This document shows, piece by piece, positions 42,875 to 50,724 of a stretch of DNA of 64,000 bases. Each line of letters opens with the position of its first letter. The first letter of the stretch is position 1. The translations under genes and the position numbers were made by a program. The DNA is taken from NCBI GenBank assembly GCA_964618455.1, contig CAZUAQ010000028.1, positions 1 through 64,000 of the forward strand. The letters run 5' to 3'. This DNA is from CAZUAQ01 sp964618455 (GTDB lineage Bacteria; Planctomycetota; Phycisphaerae; UBA1845; PWPN01). Under the pieces are notes generated by a model. That model saw nothing but the letters and a program-made list of their open reading frames with translations. It was not told where the DNA came from and made no database searches.

Positions 42875-44719
42875 TCAATTCCCTGAGGTCGTTTCCTGGT
42901 AGTTGCGCTGGAAGTACTTGCTGATCGATTCCTGGTAGACACCGGGCACGTCGCCGCTCTCGATCGTTTCCGTCGCGTAGCGATTCGCCGAAAGCGACGC
43001 GCCGCGAAGTTCGGGCGACGCTTCACCTTTGAACTGCTCACCCTCCACGAACTCCTGGTGAATGATGTGCCCGGCCTTGCTGAAGACGTCGGTACGTTCC
43101 TTCTTCAGGTTGAAATTGGTGGCCTGCTCGGGGGCGACACCACCCTGACCGCGGCCCAGGCCGCCCATACCGCTGTTGCCCTGGCCGCCTTGCTGACCTT
43201 GCGCCATGCCCGAGCCCTGGCAGCCGCCGCATGGCTGGCCGTTCTTCATGCCGGTGCCCTGGCATTGCGAGCAGCCCTGGCCGAGATCGTTCTTCATCTG
43301 GTCGAGCTGCGTCATGGCGGACTCGATCTCGTTCAACTGCTGCTGCATCGCTTCGAGTTCGGAGAGCTGTTGACCGGCCTGGCCCATGCCCTGCTGACCC
43401 TGTTGACCGCCGGACGAGCCACCACCGGCCTGCTGCTGACCCGGTTGCTGACCCTGTCCCGGCTGGCCCCCCTGGGCGCCTTGCTGCTGTTGCTTCTGAG
43501 CCCCCTGGGCAAGCTTCTGGCCCAGTTGCTTGGCGGCATCGCACGCAGCGCCGCGCTGCTGCATCTGCTTCATCATCTTCTGGACCTGCTGTTTGTCGAG
43601 GCCCTTTTTCTCGAGCTGTTTCTTGAGTGATTCGAGATCCTTCTTCTGCAGACTGTCGAGTGCCCGCTGAATCTCCTGCTGATTCATGCCCGCCTTGGCC
43701 AGTTCGTCCTTGTTCTTCTGATCGTTCTCCGCCACGTTCTGAATCTGCTTGCCGAGTTGTTCCAACTGCTTGCGAAGCTGTTCCGCCTGACGCTTCTCCT
43801 CTTCCGTTTTCGGCGCGGTCTTGAGCTTCAACTCGAGCTCGTCGAGCACGCGTTTGGCTTCCTTGAAGTCCCCCTGGGACAACGACGACGCCAGCTTGCC
43901 GACCGGCGTCTCCGCCGCGTTTTCGCGCTGGGCGATGCGCCGCAGGAGCTTTTTCATCTCCTGCATTTCTTCATACCGTTCGGAACTCTTCTTCTCTTCC
44001 AGCTTCTGGCTCAGCTTCTCGACCTTCTTCAGCGCGTTCCGCCGCACATCCATCGGCGTTTCCGCCCCGGTCGCCTGCATCGGCTCCAGAGGTTCGAGTT
44101 CGTCCTTCAGCAGTTCATTCTTCTCGCGGATCTTCCCGATCTCCTGGTTCAACTGAACCTGCACCGCGTTCTCCATACGCTTCAGGGCTTCCTTCTCGGG
44201 AGAGTCGTCCGCCACGATCTGCTGCTTCCCGCTCAAGTTGATTGTCGGAAGCAGGAAGAACAGGATCACCGCGCCCAACACGCCCGGGATCGCGAAGTTG
44301 GCGGAGTGCGGGAAGCGAATCGGCAGATGCTGCGACGGGGTAATGCGGGCGCCGAGTTTTCGGGCATCGTTCAGGACCGCCTGGTGAAACGGGTCGTCCG
44401 AGCTCTGGCAGTAGAGACCGGTGCTGATACGCTCTTTCAGTCCGGCAGCCACGTCGAGTTGGGCGGCTGCCGTCTGCATGCTCGGCGCACGCAGCAGCGT
44501 CCAGAGGATCGATCCCGTGACCGCCGCTACGAGGGCGACCAGGCTGAACGCGCCCATGAACGGCGGCAGGGTCGTCCCTCCGTAGGAAGTCCGCTGGACT
44601 ACGATGGCCAGGATTACCACGCTGGCGGCGAACGCCAGGCACCAGCACAGGTTGGACAGCCAGGCGTTCAGCATGATCCGTCGCCGGGCTTCTCGAATCG
44701 GTCGTTGCAAATCGCTCAT
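42875..44719 (-). CDS. coiled-coil membrane protein with half a DnaJ-type zinc finger
   Basis: 614 residues. Three hydrophobic segments lie in the first 175 residues (about 15-45, 52-77 and 148-165), with LKERISTGLYC between them. A long charged coiled coil (about 180-400) follows, then a Gln/Gly-rich stretch (about 405-480), then CSQCQGTG and CGGCQGSG (cysteines at about 483, 486, 497, 500). This equals two of the four CxxCxGxG repeats of DnaJ and could bind one zinc. The C-terminal 90 residues end with YQESISKYFQRNYQE. The N-terminal layout resembles planctomycete DUF4175-like membrane proteins. Function unknown; a scaffold or envelope stress protein is possible. Confidence 0.75.
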   Translation of the reverse strand: MSDLQRPIREARRRIMLNAWLSNLCWCLAFAASVVILAIVVQRTSYGGTTLPPFMGAFSLVALVAAVTGSILWTLLRAPSMQTAAAQLDVAAGLKERISTGLYCQSSDDPFHQAVLNDARKLGARITPSQHLPIRFPHSANFAIPGVLGAVILFFLLPTINLSGKQQIVADDSPEKEALKRMENAVQVQLNQEIGKIREKNELLKDELEPLEPMQATGAETPMDVRRNALKKVEKLSQKLEEKKSSERYEEMQEMKKLLRRIAQRENAAETPVGKLASSLSQGDFKEAKRVLDELELKLKTAPKTEEEKRQAEQLRKQLEQLGKQIQNVAENDQKNKDELAKAGMNQQEIQRALDSLQKKDLESLKKQLEKKGLDKQQVQKMMKQMQQRGAACDAAKQLGQKLAQGAQKQQQQGAQGGQPGQGQQPGQQQAGGGSSGGQQGQQGMGQAGQQLSELEAMQQQLNEIESAMTQLDQMKNDLGQGCSQCQGTGMKNGQPCGGCQGSGMAQGQQGGQGNSGMGGLGRGQGGVAPEQATNFNLKKERTDVFSKAGHIIHQEFVEGEQFKGEASPELRGASLSANRYATETIESGDVPGVYQESISKYFQRNYQETTSGN

Positions 44720-44984
44720 GTACAGATTCCCCTGAGGTTGATATCGGGTCTCATTTCTTATTGTCGGCGGATGCGGCCTTCTTACTTGGAACTCCGATGC
44801 TCTCTACCGGAAGTGTTCCGGGGCCGCGTGGCGGATCGTTCCACCTCCTCAGTATATGAGACATTATAAACCCCCGTCGGTTCGCTGGGATTCTGCGGAA
44901 GGTCACAACACCTCTGCCGGGGCAAATGTCTCCTAAGATTTTTTCATGTAATGACTTACGGGCCTCCTGGGCCATCGGGCCGAT

Positions 44985-46007
44985 TCAGAAAATCGAATCA
45001 ATCGTTTCGGGCGCGTCCGCCGGTTGCTCCGGATGTTCCGTGCACTTTCGCACGTGCTCGATCAGGCTGGCGGGCAGGGGCACCGTCCAAGTCGGCGTTT
45101 CCCCTGCCTTCGCCACGTGACGTGTGTCCGGTTCGCGCGACCAGTAGCCCCACACTTCACGATAGCGGCGTTCGCCGACAATCTCGCCCTCATCCTGGGG
45201 GACGAGTACCAGCAAATGCCAGAATCCATACTCACCCGGAAGCCACTTTCTGCCGTGGTCCTCGTTCGGAACGGCCTCGATGCGATAGATATCGTTCGTT
45301 GCCCGGGGGTAGCCTTCGCCGCGGCTGTCACCGGTCACCAGGAGGCGATCGGGCGTACCCAGCACGGTGCCGTCATCGGCCAGGCAGACGCGCATTGAAT
45401 CCCCGCGCCAGGGCCTTCCATCCACTTCGACCTCGATCTTGCACGAGACCCCGTACGCCACGACCAGGCCTTTGCCTTTCAGGTCATCGGGCCAGGGGAC
45501 CTCGAAGTTCACATCGACCCGCGTGTCGGCAGCGGGACAACGAATCGTGAGTTGCTTTTTCTTTCCCGGAACGAGTTCCACATGCATATTCGTGTCGTAC
45601 CCGTTGGCGGAATGAACGAGCAGACTGTACTGGCCGGGCATGAGCGCTTCCCAGAGACCTTGACCAGATCTATTCGTTTCGCGTATGAGCGTCGCCATCT
45701 CTTCGGAATTCGCGTATGCCCGCCCCCGGAGCCTGAAATGCACATTCGGCACGGGAGTCGCTTGAGGCGAATCCTCCACGAGCGTGACCACCAGCGTGGA
45801 TCGATCGTCCGCAACACGATCGGCAAGATTCTCTTCTAATTGAGCGAGCCGTGTCATGGCGGACTCGATCCGCTCGTTCAATGCTTCGCGTTCACTACAC
45901 TTCTGGCAGACGCGGGTCGGTGGGAATTGCGTTCTCATCACGACTGTAGTGACCAGTACGGTCAGAATTGCTGCCGCAAGCAGGATCGCGAATTGTTTGG
46001 CTGACAT
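44985..46007 (-). CDS. hypothetical anchored beta-domain protein
   Basis: 340 residues from the ATG at 46007 (GAGGGAG about seven bases upstream). One N-terminal membrane span (about 5-24) is followed by VCQKC and a short coiled coil with ERIESAMTRLAQLEENL, then beta-rich sequence including GLWEALMPGQYSLLVHSANGYD, like a carboxypeptidase-regulatory or Ig-like fold, and ending in an Asp/Glu-rich tail. Exposed to the outside by topology. I do not recognise a family. It is transcribed away from the larA-like gene. Confidence 0.7.
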   Translation of the reverse strand: MSAKQFAILLAAAILTVLVTTVVMRTQFPPTRVCQKCSEREALNERIESAMTRLAQLEENLADRVADDRSTLVVTLVEDSPQATPVPNVHFRLRGRAYANSEEMATLIRETNRSGQGLWEALMPGQYSLLVHSANGYDTNMHVELVPGKKKQLTIRCPAADTRVDVNFEVPWPDDLKGKGLVVAYGVSCKIEVEVDGRPWRGDSMRVCLADDGTVLGTPDRLLVTGDSRGEGYPRATNDIYRIEAVPNEDHGRKWLPGEYGFWHLLVLVPQDEGEIVGERRYREVWGYWSREPDTRHVAKAGETPTWTVPLPASLIEHVRKCTEHPEQPADAPETIDSIF

Positions 46008-46183
46008 GATGGGCTCCCTCTGGTTACAGTAAGAACTTCCCCAAAATATCCCCATTGATTGCGTGCCTGTATTCTAATACGCGAGCAGACCTCTGAAAAG
46101 TGGCTCTCCACTGACCATTGCGGCGATCCTGCGTTATCATGGTGGAAGCATACTTCATCCGACTTATCTTGAGAGACCGAACC

Positions 46184-47485
46184 ATGAGCAACAACGGAAT
46201 CCAAACGGTCCATCTGGCGTACGGCAAGACGGGCCTCGACATCAACGTCCCCGCCGATGCCCGGGTCATTGAGCCGGAGTACGTGGCGGGGCTTGCCGAT
46301 GAGCGGGCAGCCCTCATCGAAGCGCTGCGGCAGCCGATCGCGTTGCCGCCACTGGCGACCCTTGCCAAGCCGGGCGACCGCGTGGTCATCGTCCACACGG
46401 ACATCACCCGCGCCACGCCGAACGATCGCATCCTCCCGCCGCTGCTGGCGGAACTCGAAGCGGCCGGCGTGCGCAGCGAGGACATCACGTTGCTCAATGC
46501 CCTCGGCACGCATCGGCCGCAGACGCCGGACGAGTTGAAGACGATGCTCGGGGAAGGAGTCGTTGCGAAGTACCGCTGCCTCCAGCACGACGGTAACGAC
46601 GACGCCAACCTCGTCCATGTCGGCGAGACGCGCTTCGGCCATCCGGTGCGCGTGAATCGCCAGTATGCCGAGGCGGACGTGCGGATCCTGAGCGGGTTCA
46701 TCGAGCCGCACTTCTTCGCCGGGTTCAGTGGCGGGCCGAAGGGCGTGTTGCCGTCGATCGCCGGTTCGGAGAGCGTGCTCAGCAATCATGGGGCGAAGAT
46801 GATCGGCGACGCCAACGCGACGTGGGGCATCACCCGCGGCAACCCGATCTGGGAGGAGATGCTCGAGGCGGCGCAGATGGTCGGCCCGTGTTTTCTGTAC
46901 AACGTGACGATGAACCGTGACAAGCAGATCACCGGCGTATTTGCGGGGGACCTCGTGGCGGCGCACGAGCAGGGGTGTGCGTTCGTGAAGAAGTGCGCGA
47001 TGGTCGGCGTGCCGGAACCCTTCGACGTCGTCATCACCAGCAACTCCGGCTACCCGCTCGATCTTAATCTGTACCAGGCGATCAAGGGGGTCTCCGCCGC
47101 GTCGCAGGTCGTGCGCGAGGGCGGGAGCATCATCGTGGCGGCGGAGTGCTGGGACGGCATCCCCGAGCATGGCCACTTCGGCCGGCTGCTCCGCGAAGCG
47201 AAGAGCCCGGCCGACGCGCTGGGGAAGATCGAGTCGCCCGACTTCGGCTGCCTTGACCAGTGGCAGGTGCAGGTCCAGACACGCATCCAGCAGAGGGCCG
47301 ACGTGTACGTCCGCGCCGACGGCCTGACCGACGACCAGATCCGCCAGTGCCTGCTGAAACCGTGCGCGAAGATCGAAGAGACGCTCGATGACCTGAGCCG
47401 CGGGAACAGCGCGGCAAATCACCCGCTCAGCATCTGCGTCCTGCCCGAAGGCCCGGTGACGATCCCGTATGTCAAGACAGGGTGA
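46184..47485 (+). CDS. larA: LarA-family nickel-dependent racemase
   Basis: 433 residues from the ATG at 46184, where LarA-like sequence begins (the frame is open to 46118). LarA racemases and epimerases use a nickel-pincer nucleotide covalently bound to a Lys. Family marks: DITRATPN, GTHRPQT, FIEPHFFAGFSGGPKGVLPSIAG (the Lys of GGPKG is the cofactor attachment site) and SNSGYPLDLNLYQ. Many homologues act on 2-hydroxy acids other than lactate, so the substrate is open. The maturation genes larB, larC and larE are not in the window, so the cofactor must be made elsewhere or the gene serves a divergent reaction. Confidence 0.9.
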   Translation: MSNNGIQTVHLAYGKTGLDINVPADARVIEPEYVAGLADERAALIEALRQPIALPPLATLAKPGDRVVIVHTDITRATPNDRILPPLLAELEAAGVRSEDITLLNALGTHRPQTPDELKTMLGEGVVAKYRCLQHDGNDDANLVHVGETRFGHPVRVNRQYAEADVRILSGFIEPHFFAGFSGGPKGVLPSIAGSESVLSNHGAKMIGDANATWGITRGNPIWEEMLEAAQMVGPCFLYNVTMNRDKQITGVFAGDLVAAHEQGCAFVKKCAMVGVPEPFDVVITSNSGYPLDLNLYQAIKGVSAASQVVREGGSIIVAAECWDGIPEHGHFGRLLREAKSPADALGKIESPDFGCLDQWQVQVQTRIQQRADVYVRADGLTDDQIRQCLLKPCAKIEETLDDLSRGNSAANHPLSICVLPEGPVTIPYVKTG

Positions 47486-47554
47486 CAGATCAGGGTTAGA
47501 CTGCGCATCCGCAATGGTAACATCGAGATGCAAGCGAGCGATGTGTTTCTATCT

Positions 47555-47613
47555 GGATCAAGTCATCACGTGGCCACCGCCGGTGGTGGCGCGGCCACGT
47601 GATGACTTGATCC
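47555..47613. terminator. 21-bp perfect hairpin between convergent genes
   Basis: Arms at 47555-47575 and 47593-47613 are perfectly complementary over 21 bases; the 17-base loop can itself pair (CCACC/GGTGG). It lies between the larA-like gene (stop 47485) and a leftward gene (stop 47687). ATGCAA flanks both sides. Best read as a bidirectional terminator, although its length and lack of a T run are unusual. Confidence 0.6.
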
Positions 47614-47686
47614 CGATGCAAATCGTCGTGTCGTTCATGTCATGCATGTGCATGGCCCCCTGATGCGTTGAAAGTACCCCGGTGAA

Positions 47687-48859
47687 TCACGCATGCTTGC
47701 GCTTCGGATACCGCGCCGCCTGGTGGATCCAGTTCAGCGCGCCGAGGGGCATCTCTCCGTAGTGATCGATCTCGATGCGCGTCAGTTCGGCATCGGCGAC
47801 GTGGCGGAAGGCGCGTCCGAGCGTGGCCGAATCGGCGAACGCCGAACTGCCGACCTGCAGAATGATCTCGACGCCTTCCGTCGCATCGAGCACCTTGACC
47901 AGCGGGATGCCCACGTCCGCCAGATCGGTCTTTTCCGGATCGCGCCAGATTGACGCCAGCCCATCGATACGCGAGGTCACCGTCGTCGGCTCCAGGCCGG
48001 TGGCGTCGTGATGGTCCTCGACGTGCAGCACGAGCCGTCCGCCGCACGCCTGGGCCAGCGACTCGACCAGCAGCGTGATCTGCTCCTGCTGCCAGCGGAC
48101 ATACGCCGCCACGATCGGGTCCTCCGAGAGAAAGTCCTCCAGAGGCATCGTGATCCGCTTGCCGTTTGTGTACGCGTCGTTGAGCGTAACGGCGACCGAC
48201 CGGGCGGCGGCCTCCACCTCAATCCCGTCCTCCGCCGCGCCCTGCCGGCACGATTCGCAGAAGCAGCGCGTCCGCAGCCAATGGACGACGCTGCCGAAGT
48301 CGAACCCGCGCTGATGCGGGTGGCGGCACCGCCGCAATCCCGGAAAGCCGAGCTGCTCGACGAGGACGGTCTCCACGGGATGGTGGGAGGTAATGTCATT
48401 GACGACGGCGGAAAGAAACGCCCGGACATCCGGGTTGCAGGGACAGAGGTCGCGCGGGCTCGCGTCGTCGAACACGCTCTTGGTGGCGGCGGCCGGGTAG
48501 GCATCGATGATGGCGGGCAGGTCGCCGGCGTTGATAACCGCGCGGAGGGCGAGGCCGTGCTTCTCGCACTGGGCGGCCAGTTTCTCGATCGGGTTCTTCT
48601 TCCGGAGCCAGCCGGCGGTGACGGCGGGCACGCGCGTCGCTTTGTAGTGCGGTTTGTCGGGCTGGAACTGCAGCCCGCCGATGCCGCGCCACTGCCGTGG
48701 CGTCACGCCCTCGTGCGGCCGAAACGCGTTGACGCTGCCGGTGAGCAGGGGAACGGTGATGCCGGTGGCGCCCGCCTGCCCCTGGAGGAGATCGAGCACC
48801 TTCTCAATGCCCTCGTCGTGCAGGTCCCACAGGTGGGCGCGGATGTTGGTCTGGAACAT
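47687..48859 (-). CDS. uncharacterised protein, probable TIM-barrel fold
   Basis: 390 residues from the ATG at 48859 with GAGG about seven bases upstream. No signal peptide, so probably cytoplasmic. It begins with MFQTNIRAHLWDLHDEGIEKVLDLL and shows alternating strand/helix periodicity of a TIM barrel, with GLALRAVINAGDL, CNPDVRAFLSAVVNDI, VETVLVEQLGFPG and VDATEGVEIILQVG. A CFCESC motif in mid-sequence recalls the C-x-C-x2-C metal-binding loop seen in planctomycete putative glycosyl hydrolases. I cannot name the family. It converges on the larA-like gene, with the long hairpin between them. Confidence 0.75.
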   Translation of the reverse strand: MFQTNIRAHLWDLHDEGIEKVLDLLQGQAGATGITVPLLTGSVNAFRPHEGVTPRQWRGIGGLQFQPDKPHYKATRVPAVTAGWLRKKNPIEKLAAQCEKHGLALRAVINAGDLPAIIDAYPAAATKSVFDDASPRDLCPCNPDVRAFLSAVVNDITSHHPVETVLVEQLGFPGLRRCRHPHQRGFDFGSVVHWLRTRCFCESCRQGAAEDGIEVEAAARSVAVTLNDAYTNGKRITMPLEDFLSEDPIVAAYVRWQQEQITLLVESLAQACGGRLVLHVEDHHDATGLEPTTVTSRIDGLASIWRDPEKTDLADVGIPLVKVLDATEGVEIILQVGSSAFADSATLGRAFRHVADAELTRIEIDHYGEMPLGALNWIHQAARYPKRKHA

Positions 48860-49101
48860 GGTCAGCCTCGCTGGTCAAAGATGCCCGGCGATTGTACTCG
48901 CGCGCCGGGGGGAGGGGAATGTCACAGTGATGGCCACAAAAGGCTCAAAGGCCACAGAACAGAATGAAGAAACCCGAATGACGAATGGCTAACCAAAAGG
49001 GGCGTCGAGGAGAAGGAGGCGGCTCCAACGAGGACTTGAGTCAATGGGTTGTTTCGGTATAAAGATGCCGGGAGCAACAGGGACTTTTCGTCGAGGAATT
49101 C

Positions 49102-49626
49102 ATGAAACATTGGATCGGGAAGATCGAGATCGGACCGAATCACATCTTGTCATGGGCACTCAGTATATCCGTATTCGGTTTGGGACTTGGAATGGCCGAG
49201 CGTTGGGTCAGGCCGATGATCACTGGGCCCGTGCATTATGAAGCGCTCATCGGCTTACTCCTGAAGATCATAGTCTGTCTGCTGGTGCTGGGGATGCATT
49301 TGCGTTATCAGCCGCGAAAGACGGCTTTGCTCAGTCTCCAAATCTCCTACTTCGGCTTCTGGTGGTCGTGTATGGTGGGATGGACCTTCGTGAACAAACT
49401 CATCTTTGATGATCTTCTCTTCGTCATGGGATTGTGCTGGTTCATTAGTGCACTGATCGGAGGGATTGTCGTGTTCGTGATGTTGCTGCATCCCAATAAG
49501 GCTCAAGGCCCAGTCTGCGCGCACTGCGATTACTCGCTCATCGGCTTGACCGAACCTCGCTGTCCGGAATGCGGGACGGGTTTTGACATGGAAGAGATGG
49601 AATTGTCGCCCGAAAGCAACCGATAA
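49102..49626 (+). CDS. small membrane protein with C-terminal zinc ribbon
   Basis: 174 residues; GAGG precedes the ATG. Four hydrophobic segments (about 15-33, 47-65, 77-96 and 104-128) precede a C-terminal zinc ribbon, CAHCDYSLIGL then EPRCPECGTGF. This ribbon is common in Phycisphaerae-type membrane proteins of unknown function. It lies alone between the leftward TIM-barrel gene and another small membrane gene; 77 bases separate it from the latter. The 240 bases before it contain no supported gene. Confidence 0.8.
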   Translation: MKHWIGKIEIGPNHILSWALSISVFGLGLGMAERWVRPMITGPVHYEALIGLLLKIIVCLLVLGMHLRYQPRKTALLSLQISYFGFWWSCMVGWTFVNKLIFDDLLFVMGLCWFISALIGGIVVFVMLLHPNKAQGPVCAHCDYSLIGLTEPRCPECGTGFDMEEMELSPESNR

Positions 49627-49703
49627 GACAAGGGCGTACCTTCGGCGACTGCCCTTACCCTGGAAGGGCTTCTTGCACACTGTTTCGGAACAGAATTTAT
49701 ACA

Positions 49704-50075
49704 ATGAGCGATAACCCGACCACAACGACGGAATCGGCCTCGTCGTCCTCCACGGGGATGCTGGTGGCCTTTCTCGGCTTTCTGGGCATGTTGTGGGCGG
49801 CTTACCTGGCGTTCGTTCGCATTCCGCACGTCACGACGGTTTTCCAGGATTTCGGTACGGATCTGCCGAGTTTGACCATCCTGGTCGTTCGATTTCCCTG
49901 GCTGCCTCTGCTGCTCACGATCCCCGCCGTCGTCATGGGGATCATCGCTGCCATCAACCGCAGCCGCGCCCTGAGCATCGTTGCGATCATCATCCTGGTT
50001 CTCTCGATGGTCTGTGTCCTGGGGGCTCAGGCTGCCATCGAACTGCCCCTCTTGCGACTTATTCAAAGTGTATAG
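49704..50075 (+). CDS. small membrane protein with a GspF-like segment
   Basis: 123 residues with three hydrophobic segments. The loop VTTVFQDFGTDLPSLT after the first span resembles the F-x-x-FG-x-x-LP-x-x-T motif of GspF/PilC assembly platforms, but the protein is far too short to be one. Such small proteins occur widely in bacteria without known function. A pilin-like gene follows 150 bases downstream, so a link to secretion or pili is possible. No clear ribosome site. Confidence 0.6.
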   Translation: MSDNPTTTTESASSSSTGMLVAFLGFLGMLWAAYLAFVRIPHVTTVFQDFGTDLPSLTILVVRFPWLPLLLTIPAVVMGIIAAINRSRALSIVAIIILVLSMVCVLGAQAAIELPLLRLIQSV

Positions 50076-50225
50076 GACCACTTCTTGGACAACAATTCAT
50101 TATACGGCGCTAAAGCAAGCACCCTGGCAGTCGATATCGACTAATGGAATTGCATCGAAGAGATCCAAGGAACGCCGATTATCAGTCATATCATGGGGAA
50201 ATCGAGGAACCTGGCAGGTTTGGCG

Positions 50226-50675
50226 ATGGGTGTCTTCAAGGGCTATACCCTGGTGGAGGTACTGATCGTCATCGTGATTATCGGCATTCTGGCTGTGGTG
50301 ATCATTCCGCAATTCGCGAACGCTTCCGATGATGGGCGGCATGCCGTAGCTTCACAGATCACGCGGACTGTCCAAAGGCAGATTGCCAACTATCATATCG
50401 AACACGGAAGCTATCCGACCACGATCCCCGATAACTGGTTTCATCCGCCTGGTCTACCCCCGAATCCCTACAATACTGGTGACTGGGGATTGGTCGTTCA
50501 GAACATCTCCGGAAAAACGGAACTGAAATACAAGCATACGAAGTCGCAGCCGGATATCTATTGGTACAACTTGCCGAACGGCCATTTCCACATGCGCGTT
50601 CCCTGGCAGGGATCCAACGAAGACACGCTGAAACTCTACAATAGAGTGAATCACTGCGATGCTGTGAATTACTGA
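50226..50675 (+). CDS. type IV pilin-like/pseudopilin protein
   Basis: 149 residues if started at the ATG at 50226, which gives a six-residue leader ending in KG and has GCAGG upstream; an ATG at 50193 gives a 17-residue leader. The prepilin signature G|YTLVEVLIVIVIIGILAVVIIPQF is clear, with Tyr rather than Phe at +1 and the required Glu at +5. The soluble part has TVQRQIANYHIEHGSYP, as in GspG-like pseudopilins. No other pilus or type II secretion gene is in the window, so it is an orphan minor pseudopilin or surface fibre subunit. Confidence 0.88.
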   Translation: MGVFKGYTLVEVLIVIVIIGILAVVIIPQFANASDDGRHAVASQITRTVQRQIANYHIEHGSYPTTIPDNWFHPPGLPPNPYNTGDWGLVVQNISGKTELKYKHTKSQPDIYWYNLPNGHFHMRVPWQGSNEDTLKLYNRVNHCDAVNY

Positions 50676-50724
50676 TTAGACTTCGCGCCGCCGGCCATTG
50701 TGCTCTTATTGACAGCCCCAAACG

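Noticed and set aside
44751..44975. Leftward open frame of 74 codons between two leftward genes
   Set aside because: Basic, low-information sequence without a ribosome site; no neighbour suggests a function.
49704..50075. Truncated GspF/PilC pseudogene
   Set aside because: Only a short loop motif matches; the protein has its own three-span layout and no frameshifted remainder follows.
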